Source: CAYWKS01 sp964458935 (GTDB lineage Bacteria; Planctomycetota; Phycisphaerae; Phycisphaerales; Zrk34). From it: DNA of 64,000 nucleotides. A model generated the notes under the pieces. The model was not told the DNA's origin and did not search any database. It saw only the letters and a list, made by a program, of their open reading frames with translations. Below, piece after piece: positions 17,009-25,251 of the stretch (its first letter is position 1; the number at the start of each line of letters is the position of its first letter). The position numbers and the translations under genes were made by a program. Location: positions 62,001 to 126,000 of the forward strand of contig CAYWKS010000008.1 of the NCBI GenBank assembly GCA_964458935.1, read 5' to 3'.

Positions 17009-18034
17009 ATGCGTAACCCACCAAACATCGCGATCGCGGGCGTGACCGGCGCGGTCGGGCAGGAGTTCCTGGCCATCCTGGAGCAGCGGCAATTCCCGAT
17101 GGGGCGGGTGAAGCTGCTGGCGTCGAGCCGGTCGGCCGGCCGGCAGGTCCCGTTCAACGGCCAGACCTACATGATCGAGGAACTGGGCGCCGGGTCGTTC
17201 GAGGACGTGGACATCGCGTTGTTTTCGGCGGGCGGTTCGATCAGCAAGCAGTACGCGCCGATCGCCGCGGAGGCCGGCTGCGTTGTCGTGGACAACAGCT
17301 CGGCGTTTCGGATGGACCCGCAGACCCCGCTGGTGGTGCCCGAGGTCAACGCCGAGGACATCGACGGCCACCGGGGGATCATCGCCAACCCCAACTGCTC
17401 GACGATCCTGATGAACGTGCCGATCTGGCCGCTGCACCAGGCGGTACCGATCGAGCGGATCGTGGTCAGCACGTACCAGGCGGCGTCGGGCGCCGGGGCG
17501 GCGGCGATGAGCGAGCTCGAGCAGCAGGCCCGCGACTGGTCCGCCGGCGACCCGCTCAAGACCGACATCTTCGGCCGCCAGTACCTTTGGAACCTGTTCA
17601 GCCACAACTCGGAGATCGACCCGGCGACCGGGTACAACACCGAAGAGACGAAGATGGTCAAGGAGACGCGGAAGATCTTCCACGCCCCCGACATCCGGGT
17701 CTCGGTCACGTGTGTCCGCGTGCCGGTGCTGCGGGCGCACTGCGAATCGATCAACCTGACGTTCAGCCGGCCGATCCGCCCCGAGCGGGTGCGGGAGATC
17801 CTCGAAGCCGCGCCGGGCGTCCGGGTCGTGGACGATCCGCAGAACAACAGGTTCCCTGAGCCGCTCGACGCCTCGGGCCAGGACGACGTGCTGGTCGGCC
17901 GCATCCGACAGGACGTCGGGCAGGACGACGGGGTGGGGATCGAGCTGTTCATCGCCGGCGACCAGCTCCGCAAGGGCGCGGCGCTGAACGCGGTCCAGAT
18001 CGCCGAGCAACTGCTCGCCCGCGTCCCGGCGTAG
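17009..18034 (+). CDS. asd: Aspartate-semialdehyde dehydrogenase
   Basis: NADPH-dependent reduction of aspartyl phosphate in lysine/threonine/methionine and diaminopimelate synthesis. From ATG 17009 (MRNPPNIAIAGVTGAVGQEF) the Rossmann GxTGxVG is intact. VDNSSAFRMD follows, then IIANPNCSTILMNVP with the catalytic Cys, YQAASGAGAAAM, and RVPVLRAHCESINL with the conserved Arg and His. Normal length, 341 residues. It stands alone, with no lysC or dapA nearby. Confidence 0.95.
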   Translation: MRNPPNIAIAGVTGAVGQEFLAILEQRQFPMGRVKLLASSRSAGRQVPFNGQTYMIEELGAGSFEDVDIALFSAGGSISKQYAPIAAEAGCVVVDNSSAFRMDPQTPLVVPEVNAEDIDGHRGIIANPNCSTILMNVPIWPLHQAVPIERIVVSTYQAASGAGAAAMSELEQQARDWSAGDPLKTDIFGRQYLWNLFSHNSEIDPATGYNTEETKMVKETRKIFHAPDIRVSVTCVRVPVLRAHCESINLTFSRPIRPERVREILEAAPGVRVVDDPQNNRFPEPLDASGQDDVLVGRIRQDVGQDDGVGIELFIAGDQLRKGAALNAVQIAEQLLARVPA

Positions 18035-18094
18035 GGTGGCGGCGGTCGCGGGCGGCCACTTCATCCCGCCACGCTCGCGGGCTACAATCTAGCG

Positions 18095-18475
18095 ATGAGG
18101 ATCGTCCATCCCAACGACGTGCCCGCCCAGCCGATGCGGGTCGAGGGTGCGGCCAAGGTGTCGATGCGGCTGCTGATCGGCCGGGACCACGGCGCACCGA
18201 CGTTTGCGATGCGGCAGTTCACCGTGGAGCCCGGCGGGCACACGCCCCTGCACCGGCACAACTACGAACACGAGGTCATGATCGTCGCGGGCAAGGGCGT
18301 CGTCCGCGGCGGTGAGACGCTGCGTGAAGTCCGCGGCGGCGACGTGGTCTTCATGCCCGCCAACGAGATGCACCAGTTCCGCAACACCGGCGACCAGCCG
18401 CTCGTGTTCATCTGCCTCGTGCCGGTCATGCACGACTGCGGCGACGGGGCATGCGCCCCGACCCCGGGCAGTTGA
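18095..18475 (+). CDS. Small cupin-domain protein
   Basis: 126 residues, one double-stranded beta-helix. Cupin motif 1 is PGGHTPLHRHNYEHEVMIVA (His-x-His ... Glu) and motif 2 is GDVVFMPANEMHQFRNTG (His), so a full 3-His/1-Glu metal site is present. The C-terminus MHDCGDGAC adds two Cys. Possible roles include sensor, isomerase or dioxygenase; nothing in context decides. A DUF429 gene follows 12 bases downstream. Confidence 0.85.
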   Translation: MRIVHPNDVPAQPMRVEGAAKVSMRLLIGRDHGAPTFAMRQFTVEPGGHTPLHRHNYEHEVMIVAGKGVVRGGETLREVRGGDVVFMPANEMHQFRNTGDQPLVFICLVPVMHDCGDGACAPTPGS

Positions 18476-18487
18476 ACCATCACCGCC

Positions 18488-19276
18488 ATGGCCGACCAAC
18501 GCGATCGCGTCGTGGGCATCGACTGGGCCGCCCAGCCGGCCAACCGCGCCGCGGTGGTGCTCGACCTGGCCGACCGGCGGGTGGGCGAGGTCGCCCGCGG
18601 GATCGATGACGAGGCGGCGGGGGCGTTGTGCCGGCGTGACGATGCGCGGGCGGTCGGGGTGGATGTGCCGTTTGGCTGGCCCCGCGCGTTCGCCGCGTTC
18701 GTAGCCGGGTGGGCCTGCGACGGCCGGCCGCACGACCCGCCGGCCGACTACCCGCGTTTCGCGTTCCGGGAGACCGACCACGTGGTGCATCAGCTCAGCG
18801 GCAAGAAGCCCCTGTCGGTGGCGACCGACCGCATCGCCCTCGCCGCCCGCGCGTGGCTGGCGGTCGTGCAGGCCCACAACCTGGGCGATCGGATCGACGT
18901 GCTCGGCCGGGCCCCTGGGGCCGCGCCGGCGCCGCTGGTCGAGGTGTACCCGGCGGGCGTGCTGGCCATGGCGCGCCGGCGGGGCGCTGCGCTGCCGCTG
19001 GCCGGGTATCGCCGCGACCGCGCACAGCGACGCCGCTTGCTCGATGCGCTGGCGGACCTGTTCGAACTGGCGATGAACGGGTCGCAGCGGCGGGCCCTGC
19101 TGGGGGCGACGGACACCGCGGCCGACGAGCTGGACGCCTTGCTCGCCGCGATCAACGCCGCGGCCTATGCCCGGAGCCTGCCGGGGTGGGACGTGGTCCG
19201 CCCCGACGCCAATCGGCGCGAGGCGGCCCTGGCCGAGGGTTGGATCTTCCTGCCTACTCCCGCACCTCGATCGTGA
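18488..19276 (+). CDS. DUF429 family protein (predicted RNase H-like fold)
   Basis: 262 residues beginning with the actin/RNase H-like first strand VVGIDWAAQPANRAAVVLDL (the Gly-x-Asp pattern) and the second acidic strand VGVDVPFGWP. RETDHVVHQ and VEVYPAGVL are typical of DUF429 proteins. Biochemical function is not established for the family. It probably forms a unit with the preceding cupin. The 3' end overlaps the convergent phosphodiesterase gene by 23 bases. Confidence 0.75.
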   Translation: MADQRDRVVGIDWAAQPANRAAVVLDLADRRVGEVARGIDDEAAGALCRRDDARAVGVDVPFGWPRAFAAFVAGWACDGRPHDPPADYPRFAFRETDHVVHQLSGKKPLSVATDRIALAARAWLAVVQAHNLGDRIDVLGRAPGAAPAPLVEVYPAGVLAMARRRGAALPLAGYRRDRAQRRRLLDALADLFELAMNGSQRRALLGATDTAADELDALLAAINAAAYARSLPGWDVVRPDANRREAALAEGWIFLPTPAPRS

Positions 19277-20051
19277 GGCCGTCGTACCCGAGGAACACGT
19301 GCTCGGGCAGGCGCGGCTCGAGTTCGGCGTGCCGCACCTCGTGGGCGATGTGGGTCAGGTACGCCCGCCGCGGCCTCAGCTCCTCGATGATCGCCAGCGC
19401 CTGGTCGATCGACAGGTGGGTCGGGTGATGCCGGTACCGCAGCGCATCGATCACCAGCACGTCCAGGTCGTACAGGTCGCGGTAGGTCTGCGGCGGGATC
19501 GTCGAGACGTCGGTGCAGTAGGCGAACGGTCCGACGCGGAACCCCAGCACCGGCAGCCGGCCGTGCATCAGCCGCAGCGGCAGCCAGGGCCGGCCCGCGA
19601 TCTCGCGGGGGACGGCCGGCTCGATCGCGTGCAGCAGCAGCGTCGGCACGAACGACTGGTTGATGTTCTTGGTCGTGTCGAAGATGTACTCGTACGTGCG
19701 GACCAGCCAGTCGACCATCCGCTGCTCGGCGAAGACGTCGATCGGCTCGTTCTGCACGGCGTTGAACCGCCGCAGGTCGTCGATCCCGAAGACGTGGTCG
19801 GCGTGGTTGTGCGTATAGACCACGCCGTCGATCCGCATGACCGCGTGGCGGATCATCTGCTGGCGGAGTTCGGGGGTGGTGTCGATCAGCAGCGTCCGCT
19901 CCACGCCACGCTGGTCGGGGTAGCGGACCATCGCGCCCGGCCGGTCACGCTTGTCGCGCGGGTCGGTCGAGCGGCACACGGCGCAGTCGCAGCCGATCAT
20001 CGGCACGCCCGCGCTGGTGCCCGTGCCCAGCAGGGTGACGGTCATCGTCAT
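19254..20051 (-). CDS. MBL-fold phosphodiesterase, PhnP-like
   Basis: From ATG 20051 (MTMTVTLLGTGTSAGVPMIG) it shows the PhnP-type zinc finger-like CDCAVCRS, the metallo-beta-lactamase motif THNHADHVFGIDD (HxHxDH), and later metal-ligand segments YCTDVSTIP and YLTHIAHEV. This matches the phosphoribosyl cyclic phosphate phosphodiesterase branch of tRNase Z-like hydrolases. No phosphonate genes are nearby, so the substrate is uncertain. Upstream in-frame starts (to 20156) lack support. Confidence 0.87.
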   Translation of the reverse strand: MTMTVTLLGTGTSAGVPMIGCDCAVCRSTDPRDKRDRPGAMVRYPDQRGVERTLLIDTTPELRQQMIRHAVMRIDGVVYTHNHADHVFGIDDLRRFNAVQNEPIDVFAEQRMVDWLVRTYEYIFDTTKNINQSFVPTLLLHAIEPAVPREIAGRPWLPLRLMHGRLPVLGFRVGPFAYCTDVSTIPPQTYRDLYDLDVLVIDALRYRHHPTHLSIDQALAIIEELRPRRAYLTHIAHEVRHAELEPRLPEHVFLGYDGLTIEVRE

Positions 20052-20097
20052 GGCCGAGAGTTTAGCAGTGGCGCCGCCGGATCGCGCCTCGCGGGCG

Positions 20098-20949
20098 CTA
20101 GCGTTGCCGCTGGAGCTGGCGGCGCTGCGCATCGGCGGTGAACTTGCAGATCGCATCGGTGATGAACTGCTCGTGCACGCCGAACGCGCCCAGCGCGCAC
20201 GTCAGGCCGATCAGCATCCCCTCCTCGTGGTCGGCGACTCGGGTGCGGCGTGCGGCGAAGCGCAGGGGGTGCTCCTGGTCGGGCAGCTTCAGCTCCACCC
20301 AGAAGTGCTCGTGTTCGGTCACCGACTCCGCGAGCTCGCCGTCGAGATTGACCGACAGGCCGTTGCCGCTGAGGTCGAGCACGTGCCCGCGGAAGCCGCC
20401 GCTGATCAAGGGCGACGGCGCGCTGGCCGCCGGTCGCATATCGCCGGTCTTGTGAAGCTGGCGGTTGGCGTCCTGGGCGGGCTTGGCGCTGTCCAGGTCG
20501 AGCAGGGGGCTGAGCGTCGCCGGCGGCAGGTCCAGGCCCGCCATCGAGACGCGGAAATAGGCGCGGCGCTGCGACGTGGACACCTTCGAGGGCGGACCCA
20601 GCCGCAAGGCCGGCACACGCATCTCGGTGTTGAGCGAACACAGCTCGACGTTCTCGATCACCGACTGGAAGACCCAGCGTTGCGGTCCGCGGCCGACGAT
20701 GCCCTGGACCGGCATGCCCTGCGCCAGCGAGGCGCTGCCGTCCTTGACGAACGGCCGCTCGACCAGCCACCGGTCGCCGTCGATCCGCAGCAGCCGTACG
20801 CGGTACTGGCCGTCGTGGCGGTGTCGGGCCTGCTCGCGGGTGAGCCGCGACGGGTCCACGCGGAGCTCCAGCACGCCGTTACGCCGCTCCAGGTACGATA
20901 CGGCGCTCAGCCAATCCGAGCTGTGATTGTCCGGGCTGGTGCTGCTCAT
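20098..20949 (-). CDS. PilZ-domain protein, YcgR-like (c-di-GMP effector candidate)
   Basis: Contains the YcgR-type junction QRRAYFRVSM (RxxxR c-di-GMP binding motif) and the PilZ motif DLSGNGLSVNLDG (D/NxSxxG), both intact, in the C-terminal half. The N-terminal half (YRVRLLRIDGDRWLVERPF, VQGIVGRGPQRWVFQSVI) resembles the YcgR-N flagellar-brake fold. The start is taken as ATG 20949 (MSSTSPDN); ATG 21018 is also in frame. No flagellar gene is in the window. Confidence 0.8.
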   Translation of the reverse strand: MSSTSPDNHSSDWLSAVSYLERRNGVLELRVDPSRLTREQARHRHDGQYRVRLLRIDGDRWLVERPFVKDGSASLAQGMPVQGIVGRGPQRWVFQSVIENVELCSLNTEMRVPALRLGPPSKVSTSQRRAYFRVSMAGLDLPPATLSPLLDLDSAKPAQDANRQLHKTGDMRPAASAPSPLISGGFRGHVLDLSGNGLSVNLDGELAESVTEHEHFWVELKLPDQEHPLRFAARRTRVADHEEGMLIGLTCALGAFGVHEQFITDAICKFTADAQRRQLQRQR

Positions 20950-21078
20950 GCCTGTGATCCCGCTCCCGATCGCTGCCGGCGACCGCGGTCTGCGCACGTG
21001 TATCGATTGCATCGACACGGCCGGTGCATGACTTGATGCCCCGGGGTCAGTTTGTGCCGGTCGTGGCGAGGGTATCGA

Positions 21079-21867
21079 TCAGGCCGGCCGGTTCAGCGTC
21101 AGGTCGACCCAGAGCGGGAAGTGGTCGGAGCAGTAGGGCGCGAACCCCCGCTGTTCGACGCCGGCGTCGGCGACGCGGCCGCCCGAGCCGGCGTCGACGA
21201 AGATGTAGTCCAGCCGCGTGGAGGGGGACGCGGTCGTGAAGGTGTGCACCGTCTCGTCGGGTCGCGCCGCGTGAAGGGCGTCGATCCACCCGAGCGAGGC
21301 GAGGTGGCCGACCACGTCGTGGCGGATCAGGTGCGGGTCGGCGTGGAGCTGGCGCTGCACGTCGGCGGTGGCGGCGGCGACGTCGACCGCGTGGTAGGGG
21401 GCGTTGGTGTTCAGGTCGCCGGCGATCACGGTCGGCGCGACCCGCGTGTCGATCGCGCCCAGCAGGGTCTGCACCTCCGCCAGCCGCGTCGCCTCCGACT
21501 CGGCGCCCAGGCCCGAGTCCAGGTGCATGACCAGCAGTTGCAGCTCGCCCGCGGGCGTCCGCACCCGGGCCCGCATCGCCGCCCGGCTCAGGTGCTCGTG
21601 CCTCACCCCCAGGTTCACCGCCTCCACGATCGGCGGCCGGCTCAACAGCGCCACATGGAACCGCGTCGTGGGCGACTCGGCCATGGCGTACTCGTATCCC
21701 AGCTTCCGCGCGAAGTATTCGATCGCATCGACGTCGTTGGCCTCGATCACCGCGACCACGTCGGCGTCGATCACCGCCAGGGTCTCGGCGATGGGGTCAC
21801 GCCGCCCCTCGCCGCCTTCCAGGATGTTGTACGTCGCGATCCGCCACCGCGACCCGGGCTTGCCCAT
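21079..21867 (-). CDS. Endonuclease/exonuclease/phosphatase family hydrolase
   Basis: The EEP fold motifs are all visible: IATYNILEGGEG (Asn), VVAVIEANDVDA (Glu metal ligand), VMHLDSG, VIAGDLNTNAP (Asp/Asn) and the C-terminal YCSDHFPLWVDL (Asp-His). Such Mg-dependent phosphodiesterases act on nucleic acids, phosphoinositides or sphingomyelin; there is no signal peptide, so it is cytoplasmic. It starts 3 bases after the MFS stop, so the two are cotranscribed. Confidence 0.88.
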   Translation of the reverse strand: MGKPGSRWRIATYNILEGGEGRRDPIAETLAVIDADVVAVIEANDVDAIEYFARKLGYEYAMAESPTTRFHVALLSRPPIVEAVNLGVRHEHLSRAAMRARVRTPAGELQLLVMHLDSGLGAESEATRLAEVQTLLGAIDTRVAPTVIAGDLNTNAPYHAVDVAAATADVQRQLHADPHLIRHDVVGHLASLGWIDALHAARPDETVHTFTTASPSTRLDYIFVDAGSGGRVADAGVEQRGFAPYCSDHFPLWVDLTLNRPA

Positions 21868-21870
21868 CGG

Positions 21871-23277
21871 TCAGTCCTCCGGCAGGGCGCCGCCGGTCTT
21901 CCGGCGGACCGCATGATACAGGCTGTAGAATCCCGCGCCCGCGACGGCGCAGCCCAGCGCGGCGACGACGAACACGTGGGGACCGAGGCCGCCGGCGTCG
22001 GTCACCGCGTCCGGCCCGGTCGCGGGGGCGGCGCGGTAGAGCGTCAGGGCGTCGCCGCCGGCGTACAACAGCAGCCCGAGGAACGGCGCGAACGCCCCGC
22101 GGATGCCCGTGAGCAACTGGTGCACGCCCATGTACAACGCCACCAGGCGCCGGTCCGCGAAGTCGTTGTGCCCGAGGTTCCAGGCCAGCATCCCCCCGCC
22201 CCGCGCCACGCCGTGGATCGTCCGCCCGACGGCGATCAGCCACAGCCAACCCGCCCACGCCCCGAGCCACGTGATGAGCATCGCCGCGACCCAGAAGCCC
22301 GCCTGCCGCACGCGGAACTGCGTGATGTGCACGCGGTCCAGCACCCCCGCCCACAGCGGCAGCGTCGCCATCGTCAGCAGCAGCGGCAGCGTCACCCCCA
22401 CAAAGATCGTCAGCGAGTACTCGTAGGGGTGGCCCCGCGTCAGCTCCGCGATCACGTACACCACCACCGTCTCGACCATCATGTTCGACGCGCCCGCGAG
22501 GAACTGCCAGAACATGTACTGGCGGAACACCGGGTCGTGCCGCAGCACGGACAGGACGCTGTACCGGCCGGCCCGCGGGTCGTACTCGTACACGTTGGCG
22601 CCCTCGCCGTGGGGCTGGGGCCGCGCCTCCGGGCGCCGCTCGTACGCCAGCAGTTCCTTCTCCCGCCTCAGGCGGATGCGGGAGTAGGCCGCCATCCCCA
22701 CCATGACCATCATCGCGGCCAGCGGGTAGGTGAGGCGGAACGCGTTGTCGTTGAGGTCGAGGATGCGGTTGGTGGCCAGCGGGGCGAGCGCGAGGATCAT
22801 GCTGGTGACGAGGGCGAGGCGGCCGGTGATGCGGGCGCGGTCGGTCCGCGGATAGTTCAATCGCCAGACGGTGCTGCGGATCGTGACGATCCCGGCGATG
22901 AGGCATCGCGCCACGACGACCAGCCCCGTCAGCATCAGGGCGCCCGCGGCGGAGACCGGCAGCAGAGCGATCGCCGCGACCGTCAGCATCAGCGCCAGTT
23001 GCAGCAGGTTGATCAACCGGACCTTGCGGATGCCGCGCCCGATCCTCGCCCACATCAGGCTGGTCAGGTTGGCGAACATGGGCGCGGCCATGATCGCGGC
23101 GAACATCCACGGGGTCGCGTCGAACGCCTTCTTTGCGAGCACGCCCGCCACGCCGCCCTCGACCATCGCCACCGCCACGGGCATCGAAAAAGCGTTGACC
23201 AGCTCGTACCGGTAGCTCTGCCGCGTCATCAGCGGGACCGAGCGAGGCGAGAGCGATCGGGTGATGCGGGCGAGCAT
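21871..23277 (-). CDS. Major facilitator superfamily transporter
   Basis: 468 residues with about 12 hydrophobic helices and a cytoplasmic central loop (RLRREKELLAYERRPEARPQ). SLMWARIGRGIRKVRLINLL corresponds to the loop 2-3 motif A region, in altered form. The substrate cannot be predicted. It is upstream of and translationally close to the EEP hydrolase. The start is ATG 23277; MTRQSYRYELVN 16 codons in is an alternative. Confidence 0.82.
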   Translation of the reverse strand: MLARITRSLSPRSVPLMTRQSYRYELVNAFSMPVAVAMVEGGVAGVLAKKAFDATPWMFAAIMAAPMFANLTSLMWARIGRGIRKVRLINLLQLALMLTVAAIALLPVSAAGALMLTGLVVVARCLIAGIVTIRSTVWRLNYPRTDRARITGRLALVTSMILALAPLATNRILDLNDNAFRLTYPLAAMMVMVGMAAYSRIRLRREKELLAYERRPEARPQPHGEGANVYEYDPRAGRYSVLSVLRHDPVFRQYMFWQFLAGASNMMVETVVVYVIAELTRGHPYEYSLTIFVGVTLPLLLTMATLPLWAGVLDRVHITQFRVRQAGFWVAAMLITWLGAWAGWLWLIAVGRTIHGVARGGGMLAWNLGHNDFADRRLVALYMGVHQLLTGIRGAFAPFLGLLLYAGGDALTLYRAAPATGPDAVTDAGGLGPHVFVVAALGCAVAGAGFYSLYHAVRRKTGGALPED

Positions 23278-23330
23278 GCGTGCCAGAGGTCAGCCGGGCC
23301 GAGGCCGACGCGGTGCGTGCCGGCCGGATG

Positions 23331-23359
23331 AAAAAATCCTCCCGCGCCGGCGGGAGGAT
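23331..23359 (-). terminator. Strong intrinsic terminator of the lipoprotein gene
   Basis: A 10-bp perfect stem ATCCTCCCGC/GCGGGAGGAT (23336-23345, 23350-23359) with a 4-base loop. On the minus strand it is followed by a run of five to six T. Confidence 0.85.
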
Positions 23360-23388
23360 CGCGACGATCGATGGTGATGAGGCGGCGC

Positions 23389-23805
23389 TTACTCCAGCGT
23401 GGTGGGGTAGTCCAGCGCCCGGCTCGGCCGATCCAGCAGCAACACCCGCATCACGTCCTGGTTGAACTTGCGGTCGTTGATGATCTTGGTCAGGTGCGCG
23501 CGGTTCTCGTACTCTTCGCGGGTCGCGCCCGGCGTGTGCAGGTCGTCGGCCATCTGACGCCGCAGCTTGCCCAGCTTGATCTCCTCGACCTCCTCCACCT
23601 CCACGGCGGCGTGCGCCTGGTCATCGTCGGAGGCGAAGAGGCTTGTGATCGGCTTGAGCGTCAGGATGTCGACGAGCGTCGAGCTTTCCTTCTTCTCCTG
23701 CTCCATGGGCGGTTCCGGCGTCGAGTCCGCGGACTTTTCGGACGAAGCGCAACCCAGCGATGCGAGCATTGCCAGACACACCCAACTCGTCAGAATCCAA
23801 CGCAT
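23389..23805 (-). CDS. Predicted lipoprotein, unknown function
   Basis: From ATG 23805 the product MRWILTSWVCLAMLASLGCA is a typical lipoprotein signal with lipobox ASLGC. The mature 120 residues include EVEEVEEIKLGKLRRQMADD and end with a segment rich in charged residues. No known domain is recognised. An upstream in-frame ATG (23832) would add nine residues. It is divergent from the structured RNA at 23943. Confidence 0.78.
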   Translation of the reverse strand: MRWILTSWVCLAMLASLGCASSEKSADSTPEPPMEQEKKESSTLVDILTLKPITSLFASDDDQAHAAVEVEEVEEIKLGKLRRQMADDLHTPGATREEYENRAHLTKIINDRKFNQDVMRVLLLDRPSRALDYPTTLE

Positions 23806-23930
23806 GGCGTCACCTGCCTTTCGCAAGTTCATTATGCATTGGATGATGCGCCTGTCAACCGCGCCAGGGGGCGGCTCGGGACGCCGATCGTTTAGCGCGT
23901 TTTTCGCAGCGACGCGTGGGAGGCATGGTG

Positions 23931-23936
23931 TATAAT
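23931..23936 (+). promoter_or_regulatory. Consensus -10 element of the structured RNA
   Basis: A perfect TATAAT. No clear -35 sits at 17 bases; TTTTCGCAGCGACGCGT lies further upstream. A similar arrangement precedes cdaA at 48246. Confidence 0.55.
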
Positions 23937-23942
23937 CAGGCC

Positions 23943-24195
23943 GTCGGGTCACGCGTGGCTCGACATTGCGATCCAGAGGTCTGGGCGGTCGAGCCGGTAT
24001 TTGCTCGAACCGATAGACGGACCCCAAGGGAGCGCTCGCGTGCTGCGACGGCCAAGCCGTCTACGAACGGAAGGCCCGGACAGCGCCACCCGCACCCACC
24101 TGCAATTGGGGTTCGAGCAAATCGCTCGGCCGACCGACCTCGGACGCATTGCCGCAAGGCATCGGCGGCCGGTACAACCGGGCCGCCTCTTTTTA
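23943..24195 (+). ncRNA. Structured non-coding RNA, unassigned (6S-like candidate or cysE leader)
   Basis: About 250 nt between a TATAAT box and an intrinsic terminator (stem GGCGGC/GCCGCC plus inner CGGT/ACCG pairs, then TCTTTTT at 24189-24195). TTTGCTCGAACC at 24000-24011 pairs perfectly with GGTTCGAGCAAA at 24110-24121, and the helix can extend through GAGC/GCTC and GGTC/GACC. GGCTCGAC/GTCGAGCC forms an alternative 5' hairpin. The 5' strand GAGCCGGTATTT resembles E. coli 6S RNA near its central bubble (GAGCCGATATTT). No protein frame is convincing. Because cysE starts 58 bases later, an attenuator-type leader is the main alternative. Confidence 0.5.
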
Positions 24196-24252
24196 TGCGC
24201 CACGCGTCGTGGGTGTGGCATGGCCACCGGGCCGTGCTTACCATAAGCCTCC

Positions 24253-25239
24253 ATGGCCCCCGAGACCGAGCCCAACCCCGCCTCGTCCGCCGACGCCGAC
24301 GCCCACCGGCCCGCGTTGAGCGAGCTGGTTCAGCCGCTGCTGGCGTCGTATCGCGCGGACCCCCGGACCGAGCACATCGATGCGACCTACCTGCCCAGTC
24401 GCGACGAGGTCATCGCCCTGCTCGACAGCTTGCGGCAGATCGTCTTCCCCGGGTTCTTCCGGCAGGAACGGCTGACCAGCAGCGTCCTGCAGTCGGACAC
24501 CGAGCAACTGGTCGGGCAGGTCCGCACGGCGATGGAGCGGCAGATCGATCACGCCCTGCGGTACGCCAAGAACCTCGAGCGCGAGGGGCACGGCGACGCC
24601 TGCGACGAGTGCACCCGTCGCGCCCGCGGCATCACCGATGAGTTCCTGCGGATGTTGCCCGCATTGCGGGAGATGCTCGCGCGGGACGTGCAGGCCGCCT
24701 ACGAGGGCGACCCCGCCTGCCGCCACACCGACGAGGCGGTGTTCTGCTACCCCGGCGTGCTGGCGATCTTCATCCACCGCGTCGCCCACGAGCTGTTCAA
24801 GGCCCAGGTCCCCCTCGTGCCACGCATCATGAACGAGTACGCCCACTCGTGCACCGGGATCGACATCCACCCGGGCGCGACGATCGGCCAGTCGTTCTTC
24901 ATCGACCACGGCACGGGCGTGGTCATCGGCGAAACCGCGATCATCGGCGACCGCGTCAAGGTCTACCAGTCGGTGACGATCGGCGCGCCCGCGGCGCACC
25001 TCTCGCAGTCGGCCCGCGGCGTCAAGCGCCACCCCACCGTCGAGGACGACGTGGTCATCTACGCCAACGCGACGATCCTCGGCGGCGAGACCGTGATCGG
25101 GGCCGGTTGCGTGGTCGGCGGCGGCGTGTTCATCACCAAGAGCGTCCCCCCCGGGCACTTCGTCTACAGCAAGGCCCAGGAGCTCAAGTACCGCTCGGCC
25201 GACAAGCTCCGCTCCATCAGCCAGATGCAGGCCGAATAA
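24253..25239 (+). CDS. cysE: Serine O-acetyltransferase
   Basis: Makes O-acetylserine for CysK. 328 residues. The N-terminal helical domain (about 1-190) precedes the left-handed beta-helix: GIDIHPGATIGQSFFIDHGT (catalytic Asp-His), GVVIGETAIIGDRVKVYQ and VEDDVVIYANATILGGETVI. The long N-terminal domain is of the EpsC/SAT type of planctomycetes and epsilon-proteobacteria rather than of E. coli CysE. The C-terminal tail lacks an obvious terminal Ile for CysK docking. It is preceded by a structured RNA and its terminator. Confidence 0.92.
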   Translation: MAPETEPNPASSADADAHRPALSELVQPLLASYRADPRTEHIDATYLPSRDEVIALLDSLRQIVFPGFFRQERLTSSVLQSDTEQLVGQVRTAMERQIDHALRYAKNLEREGHGDACDECTRRARGITDEFLRMLPALREMLARDVQAAYEGDPACRHTDEAVFCYPGVLAIFIHRVAHELFKAQVPLVPRIMNEYAHSCTGIDIHPGATIGQSFFIDHGTGVVIGETAIIGDRVKVYQSVTIGAPAAHLSQSARGVKRHPTVEDDVVIYANATILGGETVIGAGCVVGGGVFITKSVPPGHFVYSKAQELKYRSADKLRSISQMQAE

Positions 25240-25251
25240 CCGCGGCTGGGC

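Noticed and set aside
21052..23331. Plus-strand long frame opposite the EEP hydrolase and MFS genes
   Set aside because: Composition is dominated by Arg/His/Gln/Pro and it has no start site or domain; it is a shadow.
23943..24195. RNase P RNA, SRP RNA or tmRNA
   Set aside because: None of the signature strings (RNase P core helices, SRP GGAA tetraloop domain, tmRNA tRNA-like ends) could be found on either strand.
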